From contig JANQPL010000004.1 in assembly GCA_028289425.1 (NCBI GenBank), forward strand, positions 1-64,000: 64,000 nt of DNA, written 5' to 3'. The DNA comes from Alphaproteobacteria bacterium. GTDB taxonomy: Bacteria; Pseudomonadota; Alphaproteobacteria; JANQMY01. Made by a program: the position numbers and the translations under genes. Below, piece after piece: positions 50,632 to 60,342 of the stretch (position 1 is the stretch's first letter; every line of letters starts with the position of its first letter). Below the pieces are notes generated by a model, which worked only from the letters and a program-made list of their open reading frames with translations, did no database searches and was not told the origin of the DNA.

Positions 50632-52026
50632 ATGTTGACGCGGGGGCTCCTTGGATTTTTGTTCGCAATTTTTTGTATTGAGACCGCTTGGGCATCGGTT
50701 GCGACTCTAGTTTTTTGGACGTCGCCGCCCGACAACGACCGCGCCGTTTGGGCAAAAGAAGGGTATGAGGTTGTCACGTTGGAGTGTGTGGCAACGGATG
50801 CGGCCTGCGCCAAACAGAAGCTCGACGCACTGTCATCGGCGAACAAAGTGTATCTTGTGGCGGGCAAAGAAAGTTCCGCGGCCGTGGCGAAGCTCTACAG
50901 CGATGGTTTGACGTCCGACCGGCTTTCGGGCGTTGCGCTCATGCGCGCCGCGCTGCCCGACACACTGGAAGTCGCGGCAGCGGCCAACGCCCCGAAGCTC
51001 TCGGTGTTCGTGGAAAAGTCGGACGCGGCAATAGAAGTGGTTGCCGCCCGCAAATATGTGTCCGCGTTTCGCCGCCAAGGGGTGCAAAGCGCGCTCAAAT
51101 TCTTCGATCCCCAGATGATGAGCACGACTCCCGTCCATCCGGGCATCGTCATGGCCATCTCCCATTTTATGGGCTACGCGCCGCCTTCCGAATTGTTGAT
51201 GAAGCTTCTGACCGCCAACGAGCTGTGGCCGAACCTCGGCCACAACAACCGGGCTTTCCTGGAACAGACCGACTTCCTTCAATCAAAACCCCTATCGGAC
51301 ACGGTGCGCGATCATCTAAAGACGCATTTCCGGCAAGGACCCCATGTGGGCAACCAATGGGCGTTCGAGACCTATGTGGCATTCGACCTGATTGCCTATC
51401 GGGATGCGGTAGCACCGGGTAAGCGGTATGTCTCCCTGAGCACACGGCTCGGGCAATTCATGGCATTCGATCTTGATCAGTATGCGCCCTATGAGCCGGA
51501 AATCGTGGTCTCGGTGGACGATGAAGACAATATGTTCCAGCTGGCCTGGTATTATTGGAACACGCTGATGTATAGCTGGGAAAGCGCAGTTCCCAACATT
51601 TCGGCAAAACCCCTGGGGCCAGTTCTTGTTTTCGGAAAACCGGTTCCGGAAGAGCTGCAGTTACCATATCGCCAGCGAACGGCGCTGCATCTCAAAGGCA
51701 TCTCGTTTTCCGACGAAGATCCACTCGCCAAGATGAAAGCCTATCCGCCGCGTATCCAAACGGTAATCACGCGCGCCAATGAGTGCATTTATTGCCATTC
51801 CATCGAAGGCATTGGCGGTCAGAACTATCACCTGAACGCCTACACCGCCCAACCCCAAGGCGGCATGGCGCTGCCGCTGGAGCAGTACAGCGACGAGGTC
51901 TTGCGGGAATTCCTGTTCAATCAAGAAGCGGTTGCCGCCAAGGTCGGCCTCTCCCCCAACCCCGTGGACGCAGATTACATTCAAGAATTCTACGGCTGGG
52001 TGACCACGCTGAAAAATAAAGAATAG
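50632..52026 (+). CDS. Secreted protein with a CxxCH haem motif
   Basis: A 464-residue protein from the ATG at 50632 (MLTRGLLGFLFAIFCIETAWA, a signal peptide); upstream frame overlaps the SDR gene. The first 150 residues form an alpha/beta-like domain of unknown type; the C-terminal part has the haem-attachment motif CIYCH (Cys385, Cys388, His389) and NYHLNAYTAQPQGGMALPL, with later Met residues that could be axial ligands. It is likely a periplasmic c-type cytochrome-like protein but with no recognised family. A membrane protein follows after 9 bases and molybdoenzyme genes are nearby. Confidence 0.65.
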   Translation: MLTRGLLGFLFAIFCIETAWASVATLVFWTSPPDNDRAVWAKEGYEVVTLECVATDAACAKQKLDALSSANKVYLVAGKESSAAVAKLYSDGLTSDRLSGVALMRAALPDTLEVAAAANAPKLSVFVEKSDAAIEVVAARKYVSAFRRQGVQSALKFFDPQMMSTTPVHPGIVMAISHFMGYAPPSELLMKLLTANELWPNLGHNNRAFLEQTDFLQSKPLSDTVRDHLKTHFRQGPHVGNQWAFETYVAFDLIAYRDAVAPGKRYVSLSTRLGQFMAFDLDQYAPYEPEIVVSVDDEDNMFQLAWYYWNTLMYSWESAVPNISAKPLGPVLVFGKPVPEELQLPYRQRTALHLKGISFSDEDPLAKMKAYPPRIQTVITRANECIYCHSIEGIGGQNYHLNAYTAQPQGGMALPLEQYSDEVLREFLFNQEAVAAKVGLSPNPVDADYIQEFYGWVTTLKNKE

Positions 52027-52035
52027 AGAGCACCC

Positions 52036-52704
52036 ATGTTCATCGGCCATTACGGACCTGCCTTCGCCGGCGCGGCCCTCGAACCCAAAGTCAAGCTGTG
52101 GCACATGTTCGCCGCTGTACAGTTGGTAGACATTTTTTGGGCGATATTCATTCTCACCGGCATCGAACAGATGCGCGTTATCCCCGGCTATACGGCGGCA
52201 AACCCGTTCGACCTGTACCATATGCCGTACACGCACAGTCTGGTGATGTCGTTCGTGTGGGCCGGGTTTGGGGCTGGCGCCTATTATTTGGTGCGCCGGG
52301 GCGCCGGGCGCATGGCAGCAATCGTCGTCGGCGCCGGCATTCTGTCCCATTGGTTTGCCGATTTGATCGTGCACACCCATGATCTGGAACTGTGGATCGG
52401 CGGACCGAAGGTGGGCTTTGGTTTGTGGCACTATCGTGAGTTGTCGCTGCTGGTGGAAATCGGTGTGCTGGTCGCCGGGGCATATCTCTATCAGCAGTAC
52501 ACGGAGCCATCCCATCCCTTAGGCGAGTACTCTCCCGGACTGTTCTTGGGCTTCATGATTGCTCTGCAAGCGTTCAGCACGTTCGGCGCGCCGCCACCGA
52601 CACCCAATGCCGCCGCCATCACCGCGCTGTTCGCCTATTTCGCTTTGATCGGCGGGGCGGCGCTGCTGGATTACACACGAAAATCGAAAGTGCCTTCGCC
52701 TTAG
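52036..52704 (+). CDS. Integral membrane protein, probable partner of the CxxCH protein
   Basis: A 222-residue protein with about six membrane helices. Several His are near helices: GHYGPAFAG, LYHMPYTHSLVMSFVW, LSHWFADLIVHTHDLELW. This is a His pattern that could bind haem or a metal. No family is recognised. It starts 9 bases after the CxxCH gene, so the two form an operon. Its stop overlaps that of the convergent mobA by 4 bases. Confidence 0.7.
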   Translation: MFIGHYGPAFAGAALEPKVKLWHMFAAVQLVDIFWAIFILTGIEQMRVIPGYTAANPFDLYHMPYTHSLVMSFVWAGFGAGAYYLVRRGAGRMAAIVVGAGILSHWFADLIVHTHDLELWIGGPKVGFGLWHYRELSLLVEIGVLVAGAYLYQQYTEPSHPLGEYSPGLFLGFMIALQAFSTFGAPPPTPNAAAITALFAYFALIGGAALLDYTRKSKVPSP

Positions 52705-53306
52705 GACGATAGCTTTCGTTCTGCAGCGGCAAGTTCCGCCGGCTCATTAATATTGACGAATGGATCCTCGGGGGAGGTGGAAAAATCGGCGGCCGCCGCT
52801 CCGATTTCATCCACAAAACCCATCAGCATACGGCCTTCTTTCCGGAGCCATTGTTCAACAACCGCCAAAAGGTCTTTGTGCCAGAGCCCGATGGTGGGGT
52901 GGCGCTTGTCTTTCCACTGAGCAATGGCCGCTTCGCTGCCGATGGCCACTTTCTCCAACTGCTCAACGCAATCATCGGGAATGAGCGGTGTATCGCAGGC
53001 AAATGTGGCAAGCCAATCGGCTTTCGTCTCGCTTCGAACCCAGCTCAGCCCTGCATGCAGACCGGCCAGAGGCCCCTGAAAGCCATCGAACACATCTCTC
53101 ACGACTGGGACGCCCAGCGCCGGATAGCGCGGGTCATCGCTGTTGGTGTTGATGGCGAGTTCTGCGACCTGGGGCACGGCCCGGTCGATCACGTGCGAAA
53201 TCAAAGGCTTCCCAGCCAGCTCGACGAAGCTTTTGTCTTGTCCTCCCATGCGCCGCGACCGCCCGCCCGCGAGGATGAGGCCTGCGATTCTCACCAAGTG
53301 GCTCAT
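52701..53306 (-). CDS. mobA: Molybdenum cofactor guanylyltransferase
   Basis: A 201-residue nucleotidyltransferase that joins GMP to molybdopterin. GLILAGGRSRRMGGQDKSFVELAGK is the signature, and VRDVFDGFQGPLAGLHAGL and FACDTPLIPDD complete the active site. It supplies the bis-MGD cofactor needed by the adjacent formate dehydrogenase-like enzyme. The two genes are split only by a repeat. Confidence 0.92.
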   Translation of the reverse strand: MSHLVRIAGLILAGGRSRRMGGQDKSFVELAGKPLISHVIDRAVPQVAELAINTNSDDPRYPALGVPVVRDVFDGFQGPLAGLHAGLSWVRSETKADWLATFACDTPLIPDDCVEQLEKVAIGSEAAIAQWKDKRHPTIGLWHKDLLAVVEQWLRKEGRMLMGFVDEIGAAAADFSTSPEDPFVNINEPAELAAAERKLSS

Positions 53307-53421
53307 CCCCCTCCTGACCTCCCCCCATCAAGGGGGGAGGAATCGCGATGTGCCGGCTGCAAGCTCATAACCCTCCCTCGATGGGGGAGGGTGGCGCGAA
53401 GCGCCGGGTGGGGGTGACCGG
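53305..53421. repeat. CCTCCCCC-type interspersed palindromic element
   Basis: Two hairpins, CCTCCCCCCATCAAGGGGGGAGG and CCCTCCCTCGATGGGGGAGGG, are followed by GGCGCGAAGCGCC and GGGTGGGGGTGA. Copies of this element with the same order are common in intergenic DNA of Rhizobiales and relatives. It lies between mobA and the YdeP-like gene. Confidence 0.7.
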
Positions 53422-53427
53422 AACCTC

Positions 53428-55695
53428 TCATGTCTCACTCAAAAGCAGCGTGACGGGAATGTTCTTGGAGGTGGGCGTGCGGCTGCCGATGGCATAGGAA
53501 TCGACCGGCACCAAGCCGTTGGTTTCCGGGAAATAAGCCGCTGCGCACCCTTCGGGAATATCGTACGGTACGATCTTGAAACGTTTCGCCTGGCGCGTTT
53601 GACCCTTTTGATCCGTACTGTGAAGATCGACCCATTGCCCTTCCGACAGCCCGCGCGCCGTCATGTCTTTCTTGTTGAGGAAAATCACGCGGCGCTGGCC
53701 GAACACCCCCCGGTAGCGGTCGTTCAGTCCATAGACGGTTGTGTTGTACTGGTCATGGGCGCGCACGGTCATCAGCGTCAGCGTGTCCTGCGACAGGCGT
53801 GACTCGGGAATGGGCGCCGTGACAAAGTTTGCTTTGCCGGTTGCCGTCTTCCACTCGCGCGCGCCGGCACTGTTGCCCAAATAGAACCCGCCAGGCTCGC
53901 GGATCCGCTGGTTAAACGCTGCAAAGCCCTCAATGGTGTCGGCGATCCGGTCGCGAATGCGGTCGTAATTGTTCGCAAAATCGAGCCAATCGATGGTGCT
54001 TTTCTCAAGGCTTGCCAGCGCCAAGCGCGCCACGATCATCGGCTCCGACAACAAATGTTCCGACGCCGGCGGGTTCGAGCCCGACGAGGCATGCACCATA
54101 CTCATGGAATCTTCCACGGTCACCGCCTGGGCGCCGGCGGCCTGCACATCCAATTCGGTGCGCCCCAAGCAGGGCAATATGTACGCCTTCTCCCCATGCA
54201 CCAAATGGCTGCGATTGAGCTTGGTGCTCACATGAGCAGTCAGCCGGCATTTGGATAGCGCCTCCTCCGTGTACGCTGTATCCGGCGTTGCCGCGGCAAA
54301 GTTCCCGCCCATGGCAAAAAAGATCTTCACGTCGCCCCGCGCCATGGCTTCGATGGTTCCCACTGTATCAAGCCCTTCGGTACGCGGCGGCATCAGATCG
54401 AAATTCTGTGCCAGGCGGTTGAGGAATTCCTGATCGGGCTTTTCGGTAATGCCCATGGTGCGGTCGCCCTGCACATTGCTGTGGCCACGCACGGGGCACG
54501 CGCCGGCGCCTGGCTTCCCCATATTGCCGCGTAACAGCAGCAAATTGGTGATCTGCTGGATCGTCGCCACCGCATGGGTGTGCTGGGTGAGGCCCATGGC
54601 CCAGGTGCAGATGACGCGGCTGGCGTCGCAATAGACCGATGCCGCTTCGCGCAATTGTTCCTCTGACAGACCGGAAGCGCGCTCAATCTGCGCCCAATCC
54701 GTATTGCGTAAATCATAGGCCAGCGCCGCGAAACCATCCGTGTGATCGCGGATGAAATCATGATCGAGGATGTAAGCATTGGCGCCGTGACCACCCGCGT
54801 CGTCCCATTCGATCATGGCCTTCATCAAGCCCTTCAGCGCCGCCAGATCACCGCCGATCCGCAGCTGAAAATAATGCGAGGAAATGGTCGTGCCCCCGCC
54901 GGGCATCATGTCGCGCGGATCTTTCGGGTTGGCGAATTTCTCAAGCCCACGCTCCCGAATGGGGTTGAAGGTGACAATCCGCGCGCCGCGCTTCGCCGCC
55001 TTGCGCAGGCTTGTCAACATGCGCGGATGATTGGTGCCCGGATTTTGGCCGAAGATGAAGATGGCATCGGCCTCATCGAAATCGTCCAGTGTCACCGTGC
55101 CTTTACCCGTGCCCAAAGTTTCCTTCAGCGCCAGGCCGCTTGATTCATGGCACATGTTGGAACAGTCGGGCAGATTGTTGGTGCCAAAGGCGCGCACGAA
55201 AAGCTGATAGAGGAACGCTGCTTCGTTGCTGGTGCGGCCGGAGGTGTAGAAGGCCGCTTGGTCAGGGGTGCCAAGCGCCCTCAACGCGGCGCCGATTTCA
55301 TCGAACAGGCGGTCCCAGGTCACCGGTTCGTAATGATCCGTTTCCGGATTATAGCGCATGGGGTGGGTGAGCCGCCCTTGGGACTCCAGGAAATGATCCG
55401 TTTTCTGGCGAAGTTCGCTCACCGTATGCTTGGCGAAGAACTCCGGTGTTACCCGCCGGGACGTGGCCTCCCACGCCACGGCCTTGACCCCGTTTTCGCA
55501 GAATTCGAAAGACGAGGTGTGTTTCGGGTCCGGCCAAGCGCAGCCAGGGCAATCAAAGCCCTCCGGCTGATTGGCATTGAGCAAGGTGGCCGCGCCTTTT
55601 GCGGGGATTCCCTGCTGCACCAGCTGTTCCGCCGTCGCTTTGACGGAACCCCAGCCGCCGGCCGCCGGTTTGCTTTTTTCCGATTTTTGGCTCAT
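53428..55695 (-). CDS. FdhF/YdeP-family molybdopterin oxidoreductase
   Basis: A 755-residue bis-MGD enzyme of the YdeP branch (TIGR01701-like) from the ATG at 55695; a GTG at 55737 is also possible. FDCPGCAWPDP near the start may bind an iron-sulfur cluster, and NMCHESSGLALKETLG has Cys182 in the place where formate dehydrogenases ligate molybdenum. DAIFIFGQNPGTNHPRML and CPVRGHSNVQGDRTMGI follow. The family is linked to formate dehydrogenases and acid resistance, but its reaction is not established. Flanked by mobA and divergent fdhD. Confidence 0.88.
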   Translation of the reverse strand: MSQKSEKSKPAAGGWGSVKATAEQLVQQGIPAKGAATLLNANQPEGFDCPGCAWPDPKHTSSFEFCENGVKAVAWEATSRRVTPEFFAKHTVSELRQKTDHFLESQGRLTHPMRYNPETDHYEPVTWDRLFDEIGAALRALGTPDQAAFYTSGRTSNEAAFLYQLFVRAFGTNNLPDCSNMCHESSGLALKETLGTGKGTVTLDDFDEADAIFIFGQNPGTNHPRMLTSLRKAAKRGARIVTFNPIRERGLEKFANPKDPRDMMPGGGTTISSHYFQLRIGGDLAALKGLMKAMIEWDDAGGHGANAYILDHDFIRDHTDGFAALAYDLRNTDWAQIERASGLSEEQLREAASVYCDASRVICTWAMGLTQHTHAVATIQQITNLLLLRGNMGKPGAGACPVRGHSNVQGDRTMGITEKPDQEFLNRLAQNFDLMPPRTEGLDTVGTIEAMARGDVKIFFAMGGNFAAATPDTAYTEEALSKCRLTAHVSTKLNRSHLVHGEKAYILPCLGRTELDVQAAGAQAVTVEDSMSMVHASSGSNPPASEHLLSEPMIVARLALASLEKSTIDWLDFANNYDRIRDRIADTIEGFAAFNQRIREPGGFYLGNSAGAREWKTATGKANFVTAPIPESRLSQDTLTLMTVRAHDQYNTTVYGLNDRYRGVFGQRRVIFLNKKDMTARGLSEGQWVDLHSTDQKGQTRQAKRFKIVPYDIPEGCAAAYFPETNGLVPVDSYAIGSRTPTSKNIPVTLLLSET

Positions 55696-55740
55696 GTGAC
55701 AAGTGTAAATTTTGGAGGGTTTCTTGTCGACGGGCACCCC

Positions 55741-56562
55741 ATGACCGCTTCAAACGACCGCCACAGGCAATTTGAGGCCATTACCATCGCCGACACCGGC
55801 CAAACGGCGCAAAACTGGCCCGTGGCCGAAGAGGTGCCGGTGGCGCTGATCTATAATGGCACGCCCCACGCCGTCATGATGGCAACGCCGGAAGATCTGG
55901 AGGATTTTGCCGTCGGCTTCAGCCTGAGCGAAGGCATCGTCAACCGCGCCGATGAGATTGAAGAAATCGCCGTCTCGGAAGTGGATGCGGGCATCACGGT
56001 CAATATGTGGATTGCCGATGAACAGCATACCAAGCTTGCCGATCAAAAACGCACCATGGCGGGACGCTCGGGCTGCGGACTGTGCGGCATTGAAAGTTTA
56101 GAGCAGGCCGTGCGGCCCCTCACGCCGATCACGTCTCGAAACACGTTCAGTATCGATCAGATACGGCGAGGACTCGACGTCTTGTCGGGGAAACAAGTGA
56201 TCAACGCGGAAACCAAATCGGTGCACGCCGCGGCCTGGTCGACACACGCCGTCGACATTGACGTTGTGCGCGAGGATATTGGCCGCCACAACGCCCTGGA
56301 CAAAGTCGTGGGCGCCGTGGCGCGGGCCGGCAAAGACGGCGCCCAAGGGTTTCTATATCTCACCAGCCGATGCTCCTATGAAATGGTGCAGAAGGCGAAC
56401 GTTCTGGGCGTGCCCCTGATCGTCGCCATCTCGGCACCCACCGCGTTGGCCCTCGATCTTGCGGAAACGAACGGCATGACGATCATTGGCATTGCCCGGG
56501 ATGACGCCATGACCATATTCACGTGCCCCGAACGGATCACCGGCGTACCGCAAAGGGAATAA
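55741..56562 (+). CDS. fdhD: Formate dehydrogenase sulfurtransferase FdhD
   Basis: A 273-residue protein from the ATG at 55741; a longer open frame upstream is antisense to the YdeP-like gene. Moves sulfur from IscS to the molybdenum cofactor of formate dehydrogenases. The CxxC (GCGLCGIESL, Cys112, Cys115) and DIGRHNALDKVVGA are typical. Its place beside the YdeP-like gene suggests that this enzyme too needs sulfuration. A gene of unknown function follows after 6 bases. Confidence 0.93.
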   Translation: MTASNDRHRQFEAITIADTGQTAQNWPVAEEVPVALIYNGTPHAVMMATPEDLEDFAVGFSLSEGIVNRADEIEEIAVSEVDAGITVNMWIADEQHTKLADQKRTMAGRSGCGLCGIESLEQAVRPLTPITSRNTFSIDQIRRGLDVLSGKQVINAETKSVHAAAWSTHAVDIDVVREDIGRHNALDKVVGAVARAGKDGAQGFLYLTSRCSYEMVQKANVLGVPLIVAISAPTALALDLAETNGMTIIGIARDDAMTIFTCPERITGVPQRE

Positions 56563-56568
56563 GATTAA

Positions 56569-57639
56569 ATGGCAGAGGTCCTTCCTCTTAAACAAAAAAC
56601 CGAAGCGATGGCGTCCCCCTATCGAGCCATCGCCGAGATCTATCACGCCTACCTCACCGGATTGATCCTGTCGGTCGCGCTGCACAAAGGGGCAAGTGCG
56701 GCGGGTGAGGCGGTGTTTCGCGTCTATCGTCAGCACCATGAGAACAAGTTCTTGTCGAGTTTCGAAAAGCTGGGCGTGAAAGGCCTTCCGGACGCGGTTG
56801 CGTCTGCCCAGTATCATTATCTGTCGAACAGCATTGGCGGCGTGCGCGTGGAGTACATGCCGGAAAGCGACAAGAAGGCGTGGGTGCGCTTCGTCCATCC
56901 GCGTTGGATCTATGAAGGGGCTGCCATTTGCGGCATGCCCATCGATGTATCCCGCGGCATGCTGCGCGGCTGGTACGCCCAAAATGGCGTGAGCCTGGGC
57001 AATCCGCGGCTTGGTTTTGTCTGCACCTCCGAAGACATGGACGGGCAATATGGTCTGGCCGGCTACTTCCTGGAGCATGACCATGATCTAGCGCCAGAAG
57101 AGCGGCTGAAGTTCGCCCCCGGTGAAGCGCCGCCACCCTTCGATGCCGCCAAGGCCCCACCCCTCGACGTGGATACCTGGCCCGAAGAACGGCTGGCCAA
57201 AGCCAACCGCAACTACGCCATGGAGCCACCTCGCCTGATGCTGCCCGTGCTGATCGATCTGTTCGGCCGGGACGATGGGGTGCATCTGGGGCGCAAGGCA
57301 GGCAAGCTGATCGGTCTGCAGCTTTATGAACAGACAGCACGGGCCTTGGCTGTCAGCAACACATCTCCCGCCGCCTTCGGTCGGTTGTTTCAGGCGCTGG
57401 CGGAAAGCCAAGGCGACGCCTGCACCGTTGAAGAAGCAAGCGACGGTATCCACATTCACCAGAAAGGCTGGCGGTTCGCGAGGGAGATCCCCTCTCTTTC
57501 CACCGGGGTTTTCGAAATGTGGAACGGCCTTTGGGAAGGCCTGCTGATCGCTCATAACCGCTTCTTAGTGATGGAGGTGTTACAGCGCCAAGACTATGGC
57601 GATGACAGATTCGAATGGCGCATTCGCGAAAGGAACTAG
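56569..57639 (+). CDS. Conserved protein of unknown function
   Basis: A 356-residue cytosolic protein with no signal peptide or membrane helix. Notable segments are IAEIYHAYLTGLILSVALHK, RVEYMPESDKKAWVRFVHPRW and GVFEMWNGLWEGLLIAHNRF. No family is recognised; the middle is rich in Pro and charged residues. Starts 6 bases after fdhD with AGGGAA upstream, so a role connected to molybdoenzyme assembly is possible but unproven. Confidence 0.7.
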   Translation: MAEVLPLKQKTEAMASPYRAIAEIYHAYLTGLILSVALHKGASAAGEAVFRVYRQHHENKFLSSFEKLGVKGLPDAVASAQYHYLSNSIGGVRVEYMPESDKKAWVRFVHPRWIYEGAAICGMPIDVSRGMLRGWYAQNGVSLGNPRLGFVCTSEDMDGQYGLAGYFLEHDHDLAPEERLKFAPGEAPPPFDAAKAPPLDVDTWPEERLAKANRNYAMEPPRLMLPVLIDLFGRDDGVHLGRKAGKLIGLQLYEQTARALAVSNTSPAAFGRLFQALAESQGDACTVEEASDGIHIHQKGWRFAREIPSLSTGVFEMWNGLWEGLLIAHNRFLVMEVLQRQDYGDDRFEWRIRERN

Positions 57640-57665
57640 ATGGGTGGGTGGCCTCTGAAAGGAAC

Positions 57666-57836
57666 CGTCATCCCGGGCACACCGCAGCATGGAATGGTGC
57701 GGTGTAGACCCGGAATCCAAGTGCAGCGTCAGAGGTACAACAAGATAGATCCCGGATCAGCGCAGCGGCGCCTGCCTTCGCCGAAGCGAAGCATCGGCTT
57801 CGCGCAGGCAGGCGCCGCAGCGCATCCGGGATGACG
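57666..57836. repeat. CGTCATCC-GGATGACG bounded interspersed element
   Basis: Begins CGTCATCCCGG and ends CCGGGATGACG. It encloses a second hairpin, CGGCGCCTGCC with GGCAGGCGCCG, around GCCGAAGCGAAGCATCGGCTTCG. Same type as the element at 36121. It fills the gap before queC. Confidence 0.6.
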
Positions 57837-57860
57837 ACTTGAGAAAACCGAAAAACCAAT

Positions 57861-58574
57861 ATGGCTGATAACAATCAACGCGCACTTGTACTTTTTTCTG
57901 GCGGGCAGGATTCCGCCACCTGTTTGGCCTGGGCGCTGGACCGCTTCGCCCATGTGGAAACGATCGGTTTCGATTACGGGCAACGCCATCGGATCGAGCT
58001 GGCGTGCCGCAAGAATGTGCTCCACGCCTTTGGCAAGGACTTCCCCGCTTGGCGCGGGAAACTGGGTGAGGACCATGTGGTGTCCCTGCCCTTCTTCCGC
58101 GACTTGGGTCATACGGCCATGACCAGCGACATGGAAATCGTCTTCGAAGAGAACGGTCTGCCCAACACATTCGTCCCTGGGCGGAACATCTTTTTCCTTA
58201 CCACCGCGGCCGTTATCGCTTACCGCCGTTCCCTCAAGCACATCATTGGCGGCATGTGCGAGACGGATTATTCCGGCTATCCCGATTGCCGGGACGACAC
58301 CATCAAGGCGCTGCAAACTGCTCTCAATCTGGGTCTCGACACCAGGCTGGTGCTGCATACGCCGCTCATGTGGATCGGCAAGGCAGATACCTGGGCGATG
58401 GCGGAGCGACTGGGCGGACCAGCGCTTGTCGAGCTCATCCGCGAAGAAACCCACACCTGCTATTTGGGGGACCGCGGCCAGAAACACCCCTGGGGCTATG
58501 GCTGCGGCTCATGCCCGGCGTGCGAGTTGCGCGCCAAGGGCTACGGGGCGTTTGTCGCCCGAGCGGGACAATGA
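57861..58574 (+). CDS. queC: 7-cyano-7-deazaguanine synthase
   Basis: A 237-residue enzyme of queuosine synthesis that turns 7-carboxy-7-deazaguanine into preQ0 with ATP and ammonia. The PP-loop [19 protein letters not shown] and the zinc motif [13 protein letters not shown] are present. [24 protein letters not shown] and [16 protein letters not shown] are standard. Its stop overlaps the queE start (ATGA), so the two are co-translated. Confidence 0.95.
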   Translation: MADNNQRALVLFSGGQDSATCLAWALDRFAHVETIGFDYGQRHRIELACRKNVLHAFGKDFPAWRGKLGEDHVVSLPFFRDLGHTAMTSDMEIVFEENGLPNTFVPGRNIFFLTTAAVIAYRRSLKHIIGGMCETDYSGYPDCRDDTIKALQTALNLGLDTRLVLHTPLMWIGKADTWAMAERLGGPALVELIREETHTCYLGDRGQKHPWGYGCGSCPACELRAKGYGAFVARAGQ

Positions 58575-59206
58575 CTTACACGGTCAAAGAAATCTTTTTC
58601 ACCTTGCAAGGGGAAGGCGCGCAAACCGGGCGGCCCGCTGTCTTTTGCCGGTTTGCCGGCTGCAATTTGTGGACGGGCCGGGAACAAGATCGCGCCAAGG
58701 CAGTTTGCCAATTCTGCGACACGGATTTCGTGGGCACGGACGGGCCCGGCGGCGGACAGTTCGCAACCGCCGACGCGCTGGCACGCGCCGTTGAAGCCCA
58801 ATGGCCCGGTGACAACCGATCGGCGCGCTTTGTGGTCTGCACCGGCGGCGAACCCCTGCTGCAGCTTGATCCGGCGGCCATCGACGCCCTCCACCAACGT
58901 GGCTTTTCCATCGCTGTGGAGACCAACGGCACCGTTGAAGCGCCCGCCGGGATTGACTGGCTGTGCGTCAGCCCGAAAGCGGATGCAGAGATCGTCCAGC
59001 GCAGTGGCGATGAGTTAAAGCTTGTCTATCCCCAAGACCTTGCACGGCCGGAAGATTTCGCCCATCTCGACTTTAAGCGGTTTTCGCTGCAGCCCCTTGA
59101 CGGTCCGCAGACGGAGGAAAACACACAGGCAGCCGTTGCTTACTGCTTGGAACACCCGCAATGGCAGCTCAGCCTGCAGACCCACAAACTGCTAGGTCTG
59201 CCGTAA
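58571..59206 (+). CDS. queE: 7-carboxy-7-deazaguanine synthase
   Basis: A 211-residue radical SAM enzyme that makes 7-carboxy-7-deazaguanine, the QueC substrate. [20 protein letters not shown] leads to CRFAGCNLW and then CQFCDTDF: the cluster cysteines are spread with a longer gap than the classical CxxxCxxC, as in one known QueE subtype. [11 protein letters not shown] follows. The start at 58571 overlaps queC by 4 bases; a longer frame is antisense-like inside queC. Confidence 0.94.
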   Translation: MTYTVKEIFFTLQGEGAQTGRPAVFCRFAGCNLWTGREQDRAKAVCQFCDTDFVGTDGPGGGQFATADALARAVEAQWPGDNRSARFVVCTGGEPLLQLDPAAIDALHQRGFSIAVETNGTVEAPAGIDWLCVSPKADAEIVQRSGDELKLVYPQDLARPEDFAHLDFKRFSLQPLDGPQTEENTQAAVAYCLEHPQWQLSLQTHKLLGLP

Positions 59207-59218
59207 CAGCGGTGTTGG

Positions 59219-60229
59219 TTACCGCCGCCGGCGCCGTCTGCTGGTCCTTTTCTTGGGTTCCGGATCAGGCTCTGGTTCGGGTTCCGGCTCCGGTTCGGCC
59301 GCCCTTCGCCGCCGCCGGGGTGCAACGTCTCCGGCCACTGACTCGTAAGCAAAGTTGAAAGCACCGATAAGATGGGCGTAAACGACCAAATAGCCGACGG
59401 TGATTACGGCCACCGCCGCAGCCCCCATGGGCGTCGTCAACATCGCCATATCGAACGTGCCGTCACCAATACTTTGTGCGATTTCGGCAAAGAAGGCCGC
59501 CAGCGGAGAGTAGCCGGCGGCGGTAAGAATAGCACCACCGACGATCGATGACACAATGCCGATCAGGATCGTCAGACCGATCAAACGCCACACATTGCCG
59601 CGGGTCAACGTCCACGATCTTCCCACGCCAATCCGTTTTTCCTTAACGATCACCGGAAGAACGAGGCTAAAGCGCACAAGCAAAAAAAAGGCCAGCAGCA
59701 CGACCACGATGATGCCGACGGCCATCAGAGGACCGTCAAACAGCATCTCCGGTGAGACGCTGTTCTTATCACTGCCATCCTCTGGATACTGATCAAGTGA
59801 GCCCGACCCGGAAAACCCTTGTGTCGCCGCCACCAAAGCAATGATGGGAATCAAACACACGAGAATAGTGATGATGCCGACAATGATAGACGCAACAAAC
59901 AGGCGCAATTCGCCGGCGCCCGGCCAAAAATACAGGGGACCGATCGGTTCGCGGAAATAGGCCTTCGTAAGACCAACCATCAACATAAGGCCGGCCAAAA
60001 CTGTCACCAAATTGAATATTATTGCTGTACGGAGAATTCTCGGGTCCGCGTGGTCGGCCTGCTCCGGGTCGAAGGCAGCGTCGCCGAGAACCGAGTAATA
60101 CACAACAAACGCAATCGCCGAGATCACGGTCGGAATCAGTCCACCGCGCACGACGGCAATGATTCGAACCAACGCAAAATACGTCCCCGCACCCACGCTG
60201 CGGAATACCGGAATTTTTCCCGATGCCAT
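59219..60229 (-). CDS. Multi-pass membrane protein, tandem paralogue 1
   Basis: A 336-residue protein with about six membrane helices, starting MASGKIPVFRSVGAGTYFAL. The segment RIGVGRSWTLTRGNVWRLIGL recurs in the gene at 60343 and in many unrelated multi-helix proteins. The C-terminus is a run of Glu-Pro pairs (EPEPEPEPEPDPEP) then KKRTSRRRRRR. No function known. Located after the que genes in convergent direction. Confidence 0.75.
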   Translation of the reverse strand: MASGKIPVFRSVGAGTYFALVRIIAVVRGGLIPTVISAIAFVVYYSVLGDAAFDPEQADHADPRILRTAIIFNLVTVLAGLMLMVGLTKAYFREPIGPLYFWPGAGELRLFVASIIVGIITILVCLIPIIALVAATQGFSGSGSLDQYPEDGSDKNSVSPEMLFDGPLMAVGIIVVVLLAFFLLVRFSLVLPVIVKEKRIGVGRSWTLTRGNVWRLIGLTILIGIVSSIVGGAILTAAGYSPLAAFFAEIAQSIGDGTFDMAMLTTPMGAAAVAVITVGYLVVYAHLIGAFNFAYESVAGDVAPRRRRRAAEPEPEPEPEPDPEPKKRTSRRRRRR

Positions 60230-60342
60230 TGTCGCCCCCTGAGGAATCGGCGCTCTGTTGTCGCCTTTGAATATTCTAAAGGGAAATTCGCAAATCTATC
60301 AATCTGTGATTGGATTGGATTCGCCTAATTTCCACCTCCTGC

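Noticed and set aside
53305-53421. CRISPR-like array
   Set aside because: Hairpins differ from each other and there are no regular spacers; it fits a known type of interspersed element.
55147-55740. Upstream extension of the fdhD frame
   Set aside because: It is antisense to the YdeP-like gene, whose protein motifs are clear; FdhD homology begins after 55741.
57640-57860. preQ1 riboswitch before queC
   Set aside because: The gap is filled by an interspersed palindromic element; no preQ1 aptamer pattern with an A-rich tail was seen, and the genes make preQ0.
58256-58570. Upstream extension of the queE frame inside queC
   Set aside because: Out-of-frame shadow of queC; the ATGA overlap at 58571 and QueE motifs fix the start.
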